This document shows positions 42,901-50,625 of a stretch of 64,000 nt of DNA, piece by piece. The notes below the pieces were generated by a model, which worked only from the letters and a program-made list of their open reading frames with translations, did no database searches and was not told the origin of the DNA. Source of the stretch: Hymenobacter amundsenii (GTDB lineage: Bacteria > Bacteroidota > Bacteroidia > Cytophagales > Hymenobacteraceae); the NCBI RefSeq assembly GCF_002204745.1, contig NZ_NIRR01000021.1:1-64000 (forward strand), given 5' to 3'. Every line of letters starts with the position of its first letter. Positions within the stretch are counted from its first letter, which is position 1. Both the position numbers and the translations under genes were made by a program.

Positions 42901-43539
42901 TTCTATCCGCAGTAGCTGCCCCGCCGCGGTGCCAGCCATGATGCTGCCGGGGGCATTGCCCGCCAAAGCGGAGAGCCGTTTGGAGGTAGCAAATAGCGTG
43001 ATATGTGGGTCGGTGAGCCGCCAGAGGCCCGCGCCGGCCGTGGCCAGCCAGTAAGCGCCCTCCGCATCGCGCAGTACGGCACTGATAACGGTTTGGGGCG
43101 GCAATGCCGGTTGGTAGCGCCGCCGGAACTGGCCAATACGGGCCGTGTCGGGCGCGGGCAGGCCCTTGGCAACGCTGAGCAGCCGGGTTTCGGCGGCACC
43201 GGCCCGGCGGAAGGCCCGCCCCTGGCTCACCGAAAACCCACTCTGGTAGTGTCCCACCCACAGCCGGCCGGTGCCGGGCTCCACGGCCAGCCGGGTCACG
43301 AAATCCTCGGCCAGCCCCTCGCGGGTGGTGAAAGTCTGGAAGTTAGTGCCGTCGAAGCGCACCAGTCCCTCGGCCGTGCCTAGCCACAGGTAGCCGGCGG
43401 AGTCCTGGGCTAGGGCGTAGATGAACGGCTGGCTTAATCCTTCGGCCGCCCCGAACTGCCGGAGAAACTGCCGGGCCGGCAGCGGCTGGGCGGCGGCCAG
43501 ATGGGCAAACAAACAGAGAAGCAGGAGCAGGCGGCGCAT
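39991..43539 (-). CDS. Hybrid sensor kinase: Reg_prop propeller, HisKA, receiver and Hpt
   Basis: A 1182-residue inner-membrane kinase. A signal peptide is followed by a periplasmic beta-propeller of Reg_prop repeats (LAQDSAGYLWLGTAEGLVRF and later copies), a Y_Y_Y domain, and one membrane helix near residue 605. Cytoplasmic domains are HisKA (H-box His in SHEIRTPMNAVIG), HATPase (DTGIGIAADKLD, GGTGLGLSIAR), a receiver (LDVQMPEMDGYEA) and an Hpt with likely His in VAHKLRGQAAYFG. The Hpt links the relay to a separate regulator, probably the LytTR protein. A 15-base repeat near 40329-40362 encodes a short PGPEA linker repeat. The ligand is unknown. Confidence 0.93.
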   Translation of the reverse strand: MRRLLLLLCLFAHLAAAQPLPARQFLRQFGAAEGLSQPFIYALAQDSAGYLWLGTAEGLVRFDGTNFQTFTTREGLAEDFVTRLAVEPGTGRLWVGHYQSGFSVSQGRAFRRAGAAETRLLSVAKGLPAPDTARIGQFRRRYQPALPPQTVISAVLRDAEGAYWLATAGAGLWRLTDPHITLFATSKRLSALAGNAPGSIMAGTAAGQLLRIEASVAGLALQSLAAPAASGPITVLLPAGPLYGTETNGVRPYLAGSASPRQPGSSYDPAVLAALPGRLHVTTLARDTAGGLWVGTLGDGAFYLRAGRLRHYTTATGLLHNDVYAVLTDRQGRVWFASHGTGLAVLETGGEFRSYRLLPGGIDATALAQDATGRVWVGTEGDGLFCFEQGRFRQFTARNSGLASNYCYGLLPTPAGLLVQHRNALSLGRGHGFRPLTTPGNPLVQELLPNAMALLPGPQPAAVLASRPGLLRVALSRWPATTHTAVSVTAVEVDGARRDPGTLPELAARPHHLTWFFRAASLAPAGTWQYQYRLRGYQPQWSRPSSLAEADFPHLEAGNYQFEVRARRGAEDHWGAVAAAPLRIATPFWQTAWFAVLSVAAVAGGVWGFTRARTATLRRQKLRLEATVQERTAELRQQKAETEQTNADLVVARDAAEASRRAKAQFLANMSHEIRTPMNAVIGLSHLLRNTPINGEQQEYLEAIQSSSQNLLVIINDILDSSKMEAGKLTLEQAPFRLPALVERIGRMFRFATEAKGLYFHTEISPEVPAAILGDPVRLNQVLVNLVGNAVKFTTRGGITLRVELVAPAGPEAAAGLRFGIRDTGIGIAADKLDSIFEDFSQANASTTRQYGGTGLGLSIARNLVQLHGGRLWVESEEGAGSTFWFEIPARPADPATVPPEAALVLPPFEPPLRVLVAEDNLLNQLVARKTLEAWNVRVTLADNGRLAVEAAQQQVFDAVLLDVQMPEMDGYEAARQLRALFPDPQRLPLIGLTASALPEDRVLALAAGMNDTLAKPFDPAVLYARLAHYTGRTPADAPTSAPSPATAPALAQPAPGPSEAPGPEAPGPEAPDWTLLEELAGGNEAFICQIIATFLAQAPQMAEQLRLPADAALSQVAHKLRGQAAYFGLEQLGLLLETVEQQARLTPAGPDLADQLADIHRRLHHVYPLLEQRLLISSTPG

Positions 43540-43644
43540 CAGGACCGGCAAGATAGGGGTTGGGCCGCGGCGACGGATGCTTCTGCGTTTGAGCGGGTCG
43601 TTTGCCCGGCGAACCAGTTGGTTTAGGCGTTCAGCTGGGTCCTA

Positions 43645-43730
43645 AGAGTGTGGCACAGACTTCAGTCCGGAACCCGACTAACAGGCCGTTCAAGCCAGCG
43701 AGCTACGGCCTGAAGTCCGTGCCACATTCT
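43645..43730. repeat. Inverted repeat, TGTGGCACnGACTTCAG family
   Basis: The arms at 43645-43669 and 43706-43730 are reverse complements over 25 bases with three mismatches, around a 36-base loop. It fills the gap between the hybrid kinase start and the end of the PorE-like gene. No T tract follows, so a role as dispersed repeat is as likely as termination. Confidence 0.8.
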
Positions 43731-43738
43731 CTGCCTAC

Positions 43739-45781
43739 CTACTTGCCCGTTACCTTGAACTCGGTGCGCCGGTTGAGCTGGCGACCAGCTTTGGTGGTGT
43801 TGGGCGCCACCGGCTCGGTGTCGCCGTAGCCGGCGAAGGTCAGGCGGCCGCGGTCAATGCCCTTGGTCAGCAGGTAGTCGACTACGGCTTTAGCGCGGCG
43901 CTGGGAGAGGTCCTTGTTGTAGGCAGCGTTACCCACGTTGTCGGTGTGGCCCGAGATTTCGAGGCGCAGGGCAGGCGTTTCGGCCAGCAGCTTCTGGAGG
44001 CGCTCCAGCTCGCCGGTGCTTTCGGGGCGCAAGGTCGCCTTGTCGAAGTCGAAGAAGATGTTGTTGAGCACCACTTTCACGCCTACGTCGAGCTTTTTGA
44101 GCGCAATATCTTTCACCACTTCCGCGTAAGCTGAGCCGGCCGGCAAGTCGAAGTTTTCGGAGTGGAACAGGTAGCCGTCCTTGCGCACCACGATGCCGTA
44201 GTTCACGCCCGAAGGCAGCGATACAAGGTAGCGCCCTGATTTCTCGTTCGACTGAAACGAGGCAATGACCCGGTTGAGCGAGTTATCAATCACGTCAATC
44301 GTAGCCTCCAGCGGCTGGCGGCTGGCTTCCTCCGTCACTACGCCCTTCAAAATCGTAACCTGGGCGGCCACAATGGCTACTGGCGGGGCCAGCAGGATTT
44401 CCTTTACCGGCTGCACCCGCGAGGCCAGCAGCTGGTCTTCTTGGCTGAGCACGGGCGGTTTTTCGGCCCCCAGAAATGTAATCTGGTAGATATCCTTCGA
44501 GCCCAGCCCGTCATCCCGAAACGAGGAATAATAACCGTGGCGGCCCGAGGCCGAAATCACGAAAAACACGTCGTCGTCGGGCGTGTTGATGGGCCAGCCC
44601 AGGTTTTCGGGCGCGCTCCATTTGCCGTTCTCAAACACCGATTTGAAGATGTCGTAGCCGCCCATCGAGTTGTGGCCCTCCGAGCTGAAATACATCGTTT
44701 TGCCGTCGGGGTGCAAGAAAACGCCCTCCTCGCCGTATTGGGTATTAATAACCGAGCCCAGGTTCTGGGCCGGCCCGCGGCCCTCAATTTCAATCTTGTA
44801 AATATCCCGGCTGCCCATACCGCCCTCCTTGTCGCTCACGAAAAACAGGCTGCGGCCGTCGGGCGTGTAGGAGGCCGACGACTCGTGGTACTTGGAGTTG
44901 ATGCGCGAACCCAGCTTTTGGGGCTTGCGCCACTCCACGCCCCGCAACTCAGCCTGTTGCAGGTCGCCGCCGTTGTCTTCCACGTACACGAGCAGGCGCT
45001 GGCCGTCGGGGGCGAGGCCCACGGTGGCGTCATGGCCGTCGGTATTAATGGCGTCGCCCAGGTTAGTGGCGGCGCTCCAGCCGTCCTTGCCCTCGCGGGT
45101 GCTTTGGTAGATGTCCTCGAAAAAGCCGCCCAGCTCGGGGTCGGTGTTGCCGCCCGTCGAGCCGGCCCGCCGTGAGGTAAACAGAATCACCGATTCGTCG
45201 GCCGTAATCACGGGGCCGTACTCGGGGTAGGGCGAGTTGATGCCCGGCCCGGCGTTGTCGATGAACACGCGGGTGGGTTTGGCTGCCAGCTTACGGCCGT
45301 TCTCGCACTCCTTTATTTTCTTCTGGATGTCGAGCACCAATCCGGCCGTGTTTTTGGCTCCGGTAGCGGGCGTAGCGCGCTTGTACTCGGCCACGGCCTC
45401 GTCCCACTTGGCGTTCAAGTGCAGGCCCCGGCCCAGCAGGTAATGGATGCGCGGGCTTACGTCGGGGTTGAGCTGGTAGGCTTTCTGCAGGTAGGTGAGG
45501 GCCCGGGGCTTGAAGCCCGAATGCAGGTAGCAGTCGCCGATTTTGTAGTTGAGCTGGTCGTTGTTGGGGTTGAACTGCTGGGCTTTAAGGTAGCGGGCCA
45601 GGGCCTGCTCGTAGTGGGGTGGGTCGGTTTCGTAAAACTCGTCGCCGGCCTTGATTTCCTTCTGGGCCGCTTTCAGCCCTTCCTTGTCGTTGCCGAACCG
45701 GTCTTTGCTGAACTCCACGCTCTGGGCCGAAGCCGCCGCGGGGGCCGCGAGCAGCAGCATAGCGAGTAGGTATCTGTACAT
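43739..45781 (-). CDS. PorE-like OmpA-family protein (TPR, PD40, carboxypeptidase-regulatory, OmpA)
   Basis: A 680-residue exported protein with signal peptide (MYRYLLAMLLLAAPAAASAQ). Domains in order: TPRs (about residues 35-135; KAQQFNPNNDQLNYKIG), a PD40/WD40-like propeller (about 160-430; TPDGRSLFFVSDKEGG, HPDGKTMYFSSEGHNS), a carboxypeptidase-regulatory-like fold (about 455-540; EASRQPLEATIDVID) and OmpA C-terminal domain (about 560-680; FFDFDKATLRPES, SGHTDNVGN), which binds peptidoglycan. PorE of the type IX secretion system has this same order. Bacteroidota carry several paralogues, so a secretion role is likely but not certain. Confidence 0.85.
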   Translation of the reverse strand: MYRYLLAMLLLAAPAAASAQSVEFSKDRFGNDKEGLKAAQKEIKAGDEFYETDPPHYEQALARYLKAQQFNPNNDQLNYKIGDCYLHSGFKPRALTYLQKAYQLNPDVSPRIHYLLGRGLHLNAKWDEAVAEYKRATPATGAKNTAGLVLDIQKKIKECENGRKLAAKPTRVFIDNAGPGINSPYPEYGPVITADESVILFTSRRAGSTGGNTDPELGGFFEDIYQSTREGKDGWSAATNLGDAINTDGHDATVGLAPDGQRLLVYVEDNGGDLQQAELRGVEWRKPQKLGSRINSKYHESSASYTPDGRSLFFVSDKEGGMGSRDIYKIEIEGRGPAQNLGSVINTQYGEEGVFLHPDGKTMYFSSEGHNSMGGYDIFKSVFENGKWSAPENLGWPINTPDDDVFFVISASGRHGYYSSFRDDGLGSKDIYQITFLGAEKPPVLSQEDQLLASRVQPVKEILLAPPVAIVAAQVTILKGVVTEEASRQPLEATIDVIDNSLNRVIASFQSNEKSGRYLVSLPSGVNYGIVVRKDGYLFHSENFDLPAGSAYAEVVKDIALKKLDVGVKVVLNNIFFDFDKATLRPESTGELERLQKLLAETPALRLEISGHTDNVGNAAYNKDLSQRRAKAVVDYLLTKGIDRGRLTFAGYGDTEPVAPNTTKAGRQLNRRTEFKVTGK

Positions 45782-45905
45782 AGCAGTTGGGGTGGTAGGG
45801 GCGCGTTGCAAGCGCCCATTCGGCAGGACTTTAACTAAATCAAACGGTCAGCCAAGCAGGTCTTGGGTACCATTGGGAGGGTAGGCGGGCGCGTGCAACG
45901 CGTCC

Positions 45906-46964
45906 CTACGGGCAGCCCGAATTGGCGGCGTGGGTGAGGCCCACGGCCAGGCCCAGGTCGGCGGCGCGGTGCCAGTCCTGGCAGGCGGCGTCGGGCTGGC
46001 GGAGCATTTCGCGGGCGTGGCCCCGGTTGAGGTAGGCTTCGGCGTACTCCTTGTTCAGGCTGATGGCCTGGCTGGCGTCGGCGTCGGCCTTTTTATAGTC
46101 TTCGAGTTTGAGATAGGCGGCGGCGCGGTTGTTCCAGGCGAAGGCGTAGCCAGCATCGAGCGTCACGGCCCGCGTGAAATCCTCTGCGGCGCCCTTGTAG
46201 TCGGCCTGCTCGTAGCGGGCGGCGCCACGATTGGTGTAGGCCAGGGCGTTGTCCTGCTTCTTGGTCAGGTAGTTGTTGTAGTCCTGGATGGCGCCCTTCA
46301 GGTCGCCGGCGCGGCGGCGGGTACCGGCCCGGTTGAGGAGCGCCGGCAGCAGATCGGGCTGGAGCTTCAGGGCCTGGCTGTAATCCTGAATGGCGGCGGA
46401 CAGGCTCCCGAGTTGGCGCTGGGCGCTGCCCCGGTCGTGCCAAGCGTAGGCGTAGGTAGCGTCGGCCTTGATGGCAGCATCGAAATCGGCTTTGGCCGCG
46501 GCGTAATCGGCCTTTTCAAACCGGAGGGCGCCCCGGTAGTACCAGGCGGGGGCGTAGTCGGCCTGCCGCTCGGTGGCTCGGCCGTAGTCCAGCTCGGCCT
46601 CGGTTGGTTGTTGCAACGCTTCCTCGGCCCGGGCCCGCCCGAAGTAGGGCGTAAACGAGTTCGGGTCGAGCTTGATGGCCTGGTCGTAGTCCTGCACGGC
46701 CGGCTGGTAATCTTTGAGCTCATAGCGGGCGGCAGCGCGGTTGGAGTAGGCGCGGGCGAAATCGGGCTTGGCGGCCAGGGCCTTGTCAAAATCGAGCACC
46801 GCCGCGCGGTAGCTTTTCTGGTTGAACTTGGCCAGCCCGCTGTTGTAGAGCTTCTCGGCCTGCTGGTCGGGCGGCAGGGTGGAGGCCCGCACCGAATCGA
46901 CTTGGGCGTGGGCGGCGCCCGCGCCTAGCAGGAGTGTCAACAGCAATAAACACGTTTTTCGCAT
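45906..46964 (-). CDS. Exported TPR protein
   Basis: A 352-residue protein with signal peptide (MRKTCLLLLTLLLGAGAAHA) followed by about nine 34-residue tetratricopeptide repeats with very regular spacing (for example AVQDYDQAIKLDPNSFTPYFGRARAEE). Such repeats form a superhelix that binds peptides or proteins; here they would act in the periplasm. It lies 125 bases upstream of the PorE-like gene on the same strand and may be expressed with it. No enzymatic domain is present. Confidence 0.88.
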   Translation of the reverse strand: MRKTCLLLLTLLLGAGAAHAQVDSVRASTLPPDQQAEKLYNSGLAKFNQKSYRAAVLDFDKALAAKPDFARAYSNRAAARYELKDYQPAVQDYDQAIKLDPNSFTPYFGRARAEEALQQPTEAELDYGRATERQADYAPAWYYRGALRFEKADYAAAKADFDAAIKADATYAYAWHDRGSAQRQLGSLSAAIQDYSQALKLQPDLLPALLNRAGTRRRAGDLKGAIQDYNNYLTKKQDNALAYTNRGAARYEQADYKGAAEDFTRAVTLDAGYAFAWNNRAAAYLKLEDYKKADADASQAISLNKEYAEAYLNRGHAREMLRQPDAACQDWHRAADLGLAVGLTHAANSGCP

Positions 46965-47099
46965 AGCACCGCGCCGATTTCAAAGACGCGGGATAAATAT
47001 AAATTTATTTGCTGAATATGCCCTTAAAGGGGATTGAAAATGATTCTTATTTGTCTTTTGACAAGATTGAATAGCAATGGTGCCGCTGCTTACCGCGGC

Positions 47100-47399
47100 T
47101 CAGGCCGGCAGTTGGGTCCGCACCAGCTCCTTCCACTCGTGGCGCAGCGAGCCGTCGAATTCGGGACGGCGGGCGCGGTTATACCAATAGGCGGCATTGC
47201 CGGCATCGCCCTGCTGGCGGTGCAGAAAGGCGTGGAGCCAGTCGAAGAGGGGCGCGTTTTCGTGCTCCTCGGCAATGGCGTGGGCGCGGTGCCACTCGTC
47301 GCGGCCGGCGTACCAGAGGGCTTCGAGGAAGGGCGAAAGACCGGCGGGTACTTCGGACTGGGTCTGGGAATCGGAAAATTCAGTATAAGTCATCATCAA
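47100..47399 (-). CDS. Conserved hypothetical protein (99 residues)
   Basis: A small acidic helical protein. The stretch ALWYAGRDEWHRAHAIAEE, followed by WLHAFLHRQQGDAGNAAYWYNRA, resembles a widespread bacterial family of about 95 residues rich in Trp and His, with one TPR-like helix pair. Function is unknown. Its ATG start (MMMTY) is ambiguous by one or two codons. Transcribed alone, divergent from the bacilliredoxin gene. Confidence 0.72.
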   Translation of the reverse strand: MMMTYTEFSDSQTQSEVPAGLSPFLEALWYAGRDEWHRAHAIAEEHENAPLFDWLHAFLHRQQGDAGNAAYWYNRARRPEFDGSLRHEWKELVRTQLPA

Positions 47400-47589
47400 A
47401 ATGGCAAGAGCTATTGGCGTAGCAGAAGCCCAGGTCGGGCATTAACAGTTTCATTCAGTAAACTTCTCAGGCCCGGCCATGGTTTTAGCGCCCAACCGTG
47501 GGAGTGCGGCGGCAGTTGCGTAATTTTACGCCGCCGCCGGGCAACGTGCCCCCCGGAACAGTTCATTTTCTAACGCCTAGCTTTCTACT

Positions 47590-48012
47590 ATGGCCACGTA
47601 CCCCGAATATATGGTAGCGCCGATTCGCCAGGACCTCGTTGAGGCCGGTTTCGAGCAGCTCATGACCCCCGAAGAAGTTGATGGCGCCCTCACGGCCGAC
47701 AGCGGCACCGTGCTGGTAGCCGTGAACTCGGTTTGTGGCTGCGCGGCGGCTAAAGCCCGTCCGGCCCTTAAAATGGCCGTTTCCAGCTCCGATAAGAAGC
47801 CCGCCAAACTCGTGACGGTATTTGCCGGCATGGAGGGCGAAGCCGTGGCCCAGGCCCGCCAGCACATGCTGCCCTACCCGCCCAGCAGCCCCTGCATCGC
47901 GTTATTTAAAGATGGTGAGCTGGTGCACATGATTGAGCGCCACCACATCGAAGGCAACGACCTGATGCGCATCGTTAACAACCTGCAGGGCGCCTTCGAG
48001 GAGTACTGCTAG
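47590..48012 (+). CDS. Bacilliredoxin (BrxA/BrxB family)
   Basis: A 140-residue thioredoxin-fold protein with the active-site CGC at residues 49-51 (NSVCGCAAAKARP), the signature of the BrxA/BrxB (YphP/YqiW) family. Bacilliredoxins remove bacillithiol from thiol-modified proteins after oxidative stress in Firmicutes; Bacteroidota members may serve the same low-molecular-weight thiol. A C-terminal Cys is also present, next to the stop codon. Full length, with normal N-terminus (MATYPEYMVAPIRQDL). Confidence 0.93.
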   Translation: MATYPEYMVAPIRQDLVEAGFEQLMTPEEVDGALTADSGTVLVAVNSVCGCAAAKARPALKMAVSSSDKKPAKLVTVFAGMEGEAVAQARQHMLPYPPSSPCIALFKDGELVHMIERHHIEGNDLMRIVNNLQGAFEEYC

Positions 48013-48153
48013 GCAACAGCCGCCAGATTGTTGGCATAAAAGCAACGACGCCCGTGGCCCTGCGCTACGGGCGTCGTTGCTTTGGCGGCCGGTTCTGTCG
48101 CCCGCATCGTAAAACGGCCGTTATCTTCGGGTCTCGCATTCTTCTATTAGCCC

Positions 48154-48867
48154 GTGCCCATTCAACATCTACCCTGGGACAGTGCATTTCTCGGATTCGC
48201 CGTGGGGCAGCTCCCCGCCGCGGCTCTGACGACGCCCGCGCAGCTGGCAACGACCCTCGACGAGGCCCGCCGCCAGAAATACCGGCTGCTCTACTGTTTC
48301 GTGGCCCCCGCCTCGGCCGCCGATGCCGTCCTGCAAGCGTGTCCGCTGGCGCTACTATCCGACCGGAAGGTGCGGTTCCGGCTGCCGGTGGCGGCTCATC
48401 AGCCCAAGGCACTCCCAGCCGGTATCGTGCCCACCCATGAGTACAGTGCCGCGCTGCGGGCGTTGGCCCCGCAGGCAGGTGCCTACTCGCGTTTTCAGAC
48501 CGACCCTAACTTTGCCCCCGACGTAGGCTTACAGCTGTACGAGCTGTGGCTAGCCCGTTCGCTCAGCGGCGAGCTGGCCCGTGAGGTACTGGTGTATCAA
48601 CCCGACCCGGCCGCTCCACCCCAGGGATTTGTAACGCTGGTCGATAAGGGGGCATCTACGGAAATAGGGCTTATTGCCGTGGATGCCGCCCAGCGCGGCC
48701 GGGGTATCGGGGCCGCTTTAGTTGAAGCCGCCCGCTGCCGGGCCGCCGCCGTGGGCCACGCGGCGGTAGAGCTCACCACCCAGGCTGCCAACCCGGCCTG
48801 CAACTTCTACCGGCGCGAAGGCTTCGAGGTGGTGCACGAGGAGCACGTGTACCACCTGTGGCTGTAA
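48154..48867 (+). CDS. GNAT acetyltransferase, WecD-like
   Basis: A 237-residue N-acetyltransferase starting at GTG. The C-terminal half is a GNAT domain with the acetyl-CoA loop in VDAAQRGRGIGAALVEAA and the following ELTTQAANPACNFYRREGF. The N-terminal half (HLPWDSAFLGFAVGQL) resembles WecD-type dTDP-sugar acetyltransferases, which acetylate amino sugars for surface glycans. A family-2 glycosyltransferase gene follows 72 bases downstream on the same strand, supporting a role in surface-sugar modification. The sugar is unknown. Confidence 0.8.
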   Translation: MPIQHLPWDSAFLGFAVGQLPAAALTTPAQLATTLDEARRQKYRLLYCFVAPASAADAVLQACPLALLSDRKVRFRLPVAAHQPKALPAGIVPTHEYSAALRALAPQAGAYSRFQTDPNFAPDVGLQLYELWLARSLSGELAREVLVYQPDPAAPPQGFVTLVDKGASTEIGLIAVDAAQRGRGIGAALVEAARCRAAAVGHAAVELTTQAANPACNFYRREGFEVVHEEHVYHLWL

Positions 48868-48939
48868 CCCTGAGGCGGCGGCCGGGCCAATAGCGGGAAT
48901 ACCGTCATCTTTGCAGCGCCCGCCCTCAACCCCACACCC

Positions 48940-49866
48940 ATGCCCGACTACTCGGTGGTAGTGCCCGTTTACCTGGGCCAGCATACGCTGCCCGCCCTCA
49001 CGGCCCAGCTCGGCGACTTTTTCGCGGCCGCCGGCAGCACGTTCGAGCTTATTTTCGTGTACGACTGTGGGCCCGACGACTCCTGGGCCGTTATCCGGGC
49101 GTTGCAGGCGCAGTACGGGCCCGAGCTGATCCGGGCCATTCACCTGACGCGCAATTTTGGCCAGCACAACGCCTTGCTCTGCGGGTTTGCCGAGGCCCGG
49201 GGAAGCTTCATTATCACGCTCGATGAGGATTTACAGCACCGCCCCGCCGATATCGGGCGGCTGATAGAGCGCCAGCAGGAAGGGGATTTCGACGTGGTGT
49301 ACGGGATGCCCGAAAACCTACGCCATTCGCCCTTCCGCAACTTCGCCTCGCGGCTGATGCGCCGCCTGCTGCAAGCCGGCATCCCCGACCTGCACCCCCA
49401 CTACTCGGCCTTTCGCCTCCTCAAAACTGACATCGCCTGCGCCTGCCTCGACATGCGCAACTCCCACACCTTCCTCGACGGCTACCTGACCTGGCTGACG
49501 ACCCACGTGGCCAGTACGCCGGTCACGCACCAGCCCCGGGCGGCCGGGAGCAGCGGTTACACGTTGGGCAAGCTGCTGGCCTTCTCCCTCAACATCTTCG
49601 TCACGTTCTCCAACCTGCCCATCCGGCTGCTCACGGCGCTTTCGGTGCTCGTATTCCTCGTTACCAGCGGCTACTCGGGCTACGTGTTGGTGCGCAAGCT
49701 GATTTACAACGATTTCCTGCTGGGCTTCCCCTCGCTCATCATCTCCATTGGCTTCGGCGTGGGCCTGATTATGCTGGGGCTGGGTATTCTGGGCGAGTAC
49801 ATCTACCGCATCAACCTCAAAACCACCCGCCGCCCCAACTTCGTGAAGCGGAAGATGAGGGGTTAG
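48940..49866 (+). CDS. Family-2 glycosyltransferase with two C-terminal membrane helices
   Basis: A 308-residue polyprenyl-phosphate type glycosyltransferase of the DPM1/ArnC/GtrB group. The GT-A fold has SVVVPVYLGQHTLPAL at the start, catalytic DED in ITLDEDLQHRPADI near residue 90, and RNFGQHNALLCGF. Two membrane helices near residues 225-245 and 260-285 anchor it, with the end GLGILGEYIYRI typical of this group. It would move a sugar from a nucleotide donor to a polyprenyl phosphate carrier for glycan building. The neighbour acetyltransferase may modify the same sugar. Confidence 0.87.
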   Translation: MPDYSVVVPVYLGQHTLPALTAQLGDFFAAAGSTFELIFVYDCGPDDSWAVIRALQAQYGPELIRAIHLTRNFGQHNALLCGFAEARGSFIITLDEDLQHRPADIGRLIERQQEGDFDVVYGMPENLRHSPFRNFASRLMRRLLQAGIPDLHPHYSAFRLLKTDIACACLDMRNSHTFLDGYLTWLTTHVASTPVTHQPRAAGSSGYTLGKLLAFSLNIFVTFSNLPIRLLTALSVLVFLVTSGYSGYVLVRKLIYNDFLLGFPSLIISIGFGVGLIMLGLGILGEYIYRINLKTTRRPNFVKRKMRG

Positions 49867-49971
49867 AATATTTATAAATTTGTTGTATAAGAAATTTGAA
49901 TGTTAGTGTGATTAATAGCTGTAGATTTTGTTAGCAAGAAAGCAAAATTGAATATTAATAAAAATATATAA

Positions 49972-50625
49972 TCAAAAAATGAAATCTAGCTCTTGCGCAA
50001 TTGCATAGCATTTAAGTGTAAGGCTGTGTTCTTTCTCAGGCTGTATCATTGATAGTATTTCATCTTTTAATATATCTTTAAGTAATAAATGATTTTCTCG
50101 GTAGTATTTATCAATTAAATTTTGAAAGGAGTCTATAGCTTCACGCCTTTTTTCAGGTAAAGGAGCTCTATTTAGCTTGAGAAGTTTATGGGTAAATTCT
50201 CCTTTCGTACTACCATTTACATGCATAACAAGGGTAGCAAAAACTTTTAAATGTTTATTAATATTATCTACATAAGGATTTAATAATAGTGTTGGCTGCT
50301 CAAAATAATCTCCTTTGTTGTTATTACACACGCTGCAGGATAATGTCAAATTATCCCACTCAAATGCCGTCAATGGATTCTTCCTTTTAGGAATTATATG
50401 TTCTATATCTCCGTAATCAACATCAAGAATAAAGCTTTCGCAATATGCGCATTTTCCATTTGTTTCCTCAATCAGAGCTTTTTTTACATTTGGATGGTTA
50501 TATTTATTGATTATCGCGTCTGGTATCCTATTACCCGCGTTGAAAAATATTAGTGCCTCATTAGTCCATTGATTAGCATGATTTTGCAAAATCAGAGGCT
50601 TTAAACCTTTCGTTAAATTAATCAT
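49972..50625 (-). CDS. HNH endonuclease, PtuB-like (Septu candidate)
   Basis: A 217-residue nuclease of the TIGR02646/PtuB-like group. The His-Me finger is visible at residues 57-103: GKCAYCES, GDIEHIIPKRKN with the catalytic His, and LSCSVCNNNKGDYF, giving paired CxxC zinc ligands. PtuB is the effector nuclease of the Septu anti-phage system, released from inhibition by its ATPase partner. Its ATG directly abuts the stop of the AAA ATPase gene, so they are translated together. DNA is very AT-rich compared with flanking genes. A longer start is not possible without entering the ATPase gene. Confidence 0.85.
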   Translation of the reverse strand: MINLTKGLKPLILQNHANQWTNEALIFFNAGNRIPDAIINKYNHPNVKKALIEETNGKCAYCESFILDVDYGDIEHIIPKRKNPLTAFEWDNLTLSCSVCNNNKGDYFEQPTLLLNPYVDNINKHLKVFATLVMHVNGSTKGEFTHKLLKLNRAPLPEKRREAIDSFQNLIDKYYRENHLLLKDILKDEILSMIQPEKEHSLTLKCYAIAQELDFIF

